Below are positions 60,880 through 64,000 of a stretch of DNA of 64,000 nt, in pieces (the stretch's first letter is position 1; each line of letters starts with the position of its first letter). This DNA comes from Solanum dulcamara (Eukaryota; Streptophyta; Magnoliopsida; Solanales; Solanaceae), in contig NC_077248.1 in the NCBI RefSeq assembly GCF_947179165.1, positions 53,925,732 to 53,989,731 on the forward strand, given 5' to 3'. The position numbers were made by a program, and so were the translations under genes. The notes beneath the pieces were generated by a model. It was not told the DNA's origin and did not search any database. It saw only the letters and a list, made by a program, of their open reading frames with translations.

Positions 60880-61525
60880 ATAGTCTAGGCCAAAGCCTGA
60901 GGTCTAGGACCACTCCTATACTCCCTTGCATAATGACCCGGCTTTCCACACCTATAGCAAGCATCCAACCCCACTAAGCACTCTCCTCTATGGTTTTTCT
61001 CACACTTGGAACACTTGGAAAAAGTAGATGTACTAAAACTACCACCAGGCTTGGATAGAGAAGCTCTACCTTTACCTCGAGCATTCTTGGACAGCCTCCT
61101 TTTTCTAAATGCTACTGGACAATCCTTCTCCTTATGTCCACTTTTTCCACAACCATAACAACTCCCTATGCCATACAAGCACTCCTGTAGATAGTTTTTA
61201 CCGCACTTACCATATGAGAGGAAGGACTTTTCCTTGCCATCACCTTTCCTAGAACAACGGCCAGACCTCTCCCCCTTTGACATCTTTGGTTAAAGTCATT
61301 ATCTCCAATATTACTCTCCTTTTTCACCTATTTCCTTTTCTTAACATTCGTGTTCATCGGAGTTACTTTGTGTTGATTCAATTGAGTGGTCACAGCTCGA
61401 ACCAACTAGATGAGGGCATAACGAATCTCTACATTAGAGATATCGACATTTGAGGATAGTTCATCAGGAATAAAATGGCTACCATCTTGACCCATCTTCT
61501 GGTTGCTTTCTTCTTGATGAGACAT
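60880..61525 (-). pseudogene. Gag remnant of element 6: N-terminus plus two knuckle pairs
   Basis: The start is the ATG at 61525 (MSHQEESNQKMGQDGSHF). About 60-80 codons, with stops, lead directly into a basic region and zinc knuckles; the capsid domain is missing. ORF 60885-61283 has two successive knuckle pairs: CGKNYLQEC with CYGCGKSGHKEKDC near 61145-61205, and CSKCEKNHRGEC with CYRCGKPGHYAREY near 60930-61020, in which the last cysteine is tyrosine. Element 5 gag has a single pair. From 60541 to 60879, between gag and the protease linker, I see only decayed sequence. Confidence 0.8.
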
Positions 61526-61726
61526 ATTCAGAAACACATAGGGCATGAGTCAGAAAGAATCCTTATAGGGTTCAACTCTATCGCACGATGAGATCATAAA
61601 ATAAGTGAAGTTTTTTCTAAAATGCCTCAAAGCCTCCTATTCATAGATATGGTGCGATTCACACTAATGAAAAAGACTCTATTCAACATGGTATATTAGA
61701 ATCCAAAGATCATTTCAAAACCTCAA

Positions 61727-61738
61727 GCTCTGATACCA
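61727..61738 (-). promoter_or_regulatory. Primer-binding site of element 6
   Basis: GCTCTGATACCA on the plus strand is the exact complement of TGGTATCAGAGC, four bases from the LTR. It fixes the LTR at 61743 as the 5' LTR. Confidence 0.9.
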
Positions 61739-61742
61739 AGTT

Positions 61743-64000
61743 TGTCAAGACCCAAAACTAGAGCCTAGATGTGACACGATGAATGAGACACCCGGAGGTA
61801 CCTCACCCAAGCCTCTTAGCTTTTATTAAGTATTTCATAGGTAATGATAAAAAAATCAAGCGGAAAACGAAAGGGATGTAGGGACTATGGGTCTTCACAT
61901 TTAATAAGAGTCAAAGATAACATAACATCTTTTTCTATGTCGAACCATACCTTCTACATTAAAGACTTGGCGGGGGCTAAGACATGTCCCTAACTCACCC
62001 TCAAAATAAGTGTCAACAAATGCCTTAATAAAAGTCTTAATGTTCTACATAATGTAAGCTTAGAATAAAAAAAATATTATTCCCGAACTATGGGAACTCA
62101 CCACAAGCAATCTTCAAACTAATTTGAGCTAGTCACGTGGAGGAGGTTGGAGAGCAATGTCGGTTCCTATATGGTGATATCATGTAGGCAAAAGTATGCG
62201 TTAGTTCTTTGAATTTACTAAGTATGTGAGTATACAGTGAAATGAATAACATAAGAGAGACATGAGTAAGCAATATACATAAGTTAATGCATGAATTAGA
62301 TATTATCATGTGAAACCCTAAAATATTTCTTTTGTGGGAAAGTGACCATAACCGATATTTAAAAATATGAGCTATTACATGGAATCCAATATAAGCCCCT
62401 ACATTGGCACAGGGAGACTATTTGCCAGGTAGAACTCCATCAACTTCAATCTTCTTTAACTTTAACTTTATTGTCTAATTGTGCATCCACTAGCCTAAAT
62501 AGACAGAAGGGCTCCTTTGGTGGCACATAGTTAATTCAACATGAGACTTTACTTAATAACCTCTTAGGTTGAGTTCCCATCTACATGCTACATTCGGTGC
62601 TAGGTCAAATTCCATGGAATAACATTTATATATCGTAATAACATAAGCATTGTATAACTTTAGACATCAAATCATCATAGGTAGAATAGCTCATTAAAAC
62701 CTTTGGTTTATAATATCATCATGACTACTATGTTCTATTTACCGTTTTACTAATGAACCTTAATTTATAAGAAAATTAGGTCTACAATTAGTGATGGCAT
62801 ACCGGGTACCATGCTAATCGAACCTTCTATTTTGGAAAAATGTTCAAAAGCATTGATGGACTATAGGGAGGTCAAACATGTCATATCATAACGTTAAACA
62901 TTTCATTTGATTCAATGTGAGGATTGCCCTTTCACATTGAAACCTTACTTTGGCTACGAAGCCCTTTCATTAATCAATCATTTCATAAAGACTCCCCTTC
63001 ATAAGAATTTGCTTCATAACATTCATTGGAGTCAAACTTCATTTCAACTTTACTTTATCATAGGAAACTAGGTGGGTTCATTTCAAAAAGACTTTCAAAT
63101 ACATTTAAAGGATACTTGTATTCATGAGAGTGATATGAATGCATCCAATCAAACATCTTAAAAACAACCCACCATATGCACTTTAAAACTACATTTTAAA
63201 CCTTCATATAAGAACATTGATAATCCATCCATTTCATGTAAATAAGAATCAACATAAGTCAATATAAGTAAATAAACTTTAAATATTCAAGAATCTCTGC
63301 ATTTGGAATCATAGTATGAAAATCCCTAAAAACTCATCACTTGAAATTAAGAGTCAATGTACATATAAATCAATAAGAGTAAATAAACTTAAAATATACC
63401 ATAATCTATGCATTTAGAACCATCATGTGAAATCCCATAAGATTTCATCATTTAAACTTGATGGCTCCATGGGTGGAAGAATCTATGAATGAAAATCCAC
63501 ATACCGTAGATTGAAGATTTTAAGAAAGTTTGATCTTGGTCTTCTATGAGGAGCCTTAAATCCTTTGAGTTTGAGCGAAAAATTGGAGGGAATGATTTGA
63601 GAGAGAAGAGGATGAATTTTAGGGTTCTTTGGAGGTGAAAGACAGCAAAATTTGACCCCAAAACGTTCCAAGTACATATATATATAGATATTAGATAATT
63701 TTCCCAAAATATCCCTACAAAATCTGGAAAACTAGATAAGTCCGCAACAAGCCCACGACGCGGACGTGTCGCGCACCTTTCTGGTCGGCAAAAAAATGAA
63801 ATTTGAAAAAATTATCAAAGTTCGCTGCAGGTTCACGACGCGGACTTATTGCGGACCTCTTTGTTCAACCAAGCATAACTTTTGACTCCAAAATCAAAAA
63901 AATGCAATCTTAGTGGCGTTGGAAAGAACACTCAAATAAATTTAATTTGATAGGTTATGGACCATCCAATTCATTTTATTCTAGTAGATATAGTCATTTA
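61743..64000 (-). repeat. 5' LTR of element 6, cut by the window end
   Basis: Starts TGTCAAGACCC and is collinear with 56456-58938 for the 2258 bases visible. About 220 bases should follow outside the window. CpG-rich near-palindromes recur at 63735-63850. Confidence 0.88.

Larger units (their letters stand above)
56456..64000 (-). mobile_element. Internally deleted minus-strand gypsy element (element 6), runs off window
   Basis: LTRs at 56456-58938 and from 61743 past the window end flank a 2.8-kb interior. On the minus strand this reads primer site, gag N-terminus, zinc knuckles, protease-RT linker, integrase tail, polypurine tract. The capsid part of gag, nearly all of RT and RNase H, and most of integrase are gone. 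It interrupts the gag of element 5 just after its zinc knuckle. The left flank is CCATC; the right duplicate lies outside the window. Confidence 0.85.

Overview
The window looks like repeat-rich plant nuclear DNA, most likely from a nightshade (Solanaceae: Capsicum, Solanum or Nicotiana type). I base this on the AT-rich composition, kilobase-long gypsy LTRs beginning TGTCACGACC or TGTTACACC, primer-binding sites matching the 3' end of initiator-Met tRNA, an RTE-type LINE, and a short MITE and TIR elements of a kind I remember from nightshade genomes. The species is inference. I see no intact host gene, no CRISPR array and no prokaryotic gene organisation.

Layout. (1) 1-6620: decayed plus-strand Ty3/gypsy element (5' LTR off the window) abutting a minus-strand LINE reverse-transcriptase remnant (6621-8010). 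(2) 8030-11493: 3' LTR and integrase end of a minus-strand gypsy element. (3) 11494-41492: a large plus-strand element with 3.2-kb LTRs (11516-14680 and 38255-41492). Apart from what was inserted later, its 2.9-kb interior holds only an integrase vestige and a 5S rRNA-like sequence. Inside it lies a 20.7-kb minus-strand chain LTR-internal-LTR-internal-LTR of one chromovirus family (15627-36293), itself interrupted by a solo LTR with a 5-bp target-site duplication (27100-29426). (4) 41493-42870: gag and LTR pieces of another minus-strand gypsy element. (5) 42870-48560: AT-rich land with DNA transposons: a hAT-like element (8-bp duplication), a Pack-MULE-like element carrying half of a DREB/ERF transcription-factor gene (9-bp duplication, 125-bp inverted repeats) and a 240-bp MITE. 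(6) 48563-52987: LTR-like sequence split by a 3.15-kb TIR candidate filled by two oppositely biased minisatellite fields. (7) 52988-56455: LTR, primer site and gag of a plus-strand gypsy element. (8) 56456-64000: a minus-strand gypsy element with large gag and pol deletions, inserted in that gag.

Nothing here works as a pathway. The logic is nested insertion, recombination between elements, and decay. All retroelement genes contain stops, frameshifts or deletions. The most interesting signals are the 5S rRNA-like block with its internal Pol III promoter boxes preserved, the minisatellite-filled TIR element, the Pack-MULE, the three-LTR chain, and an LTR that carries an extra copy of the polypurine-tract region on its outer side. 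Boundaries were read by eye; no identities or ages were computed.
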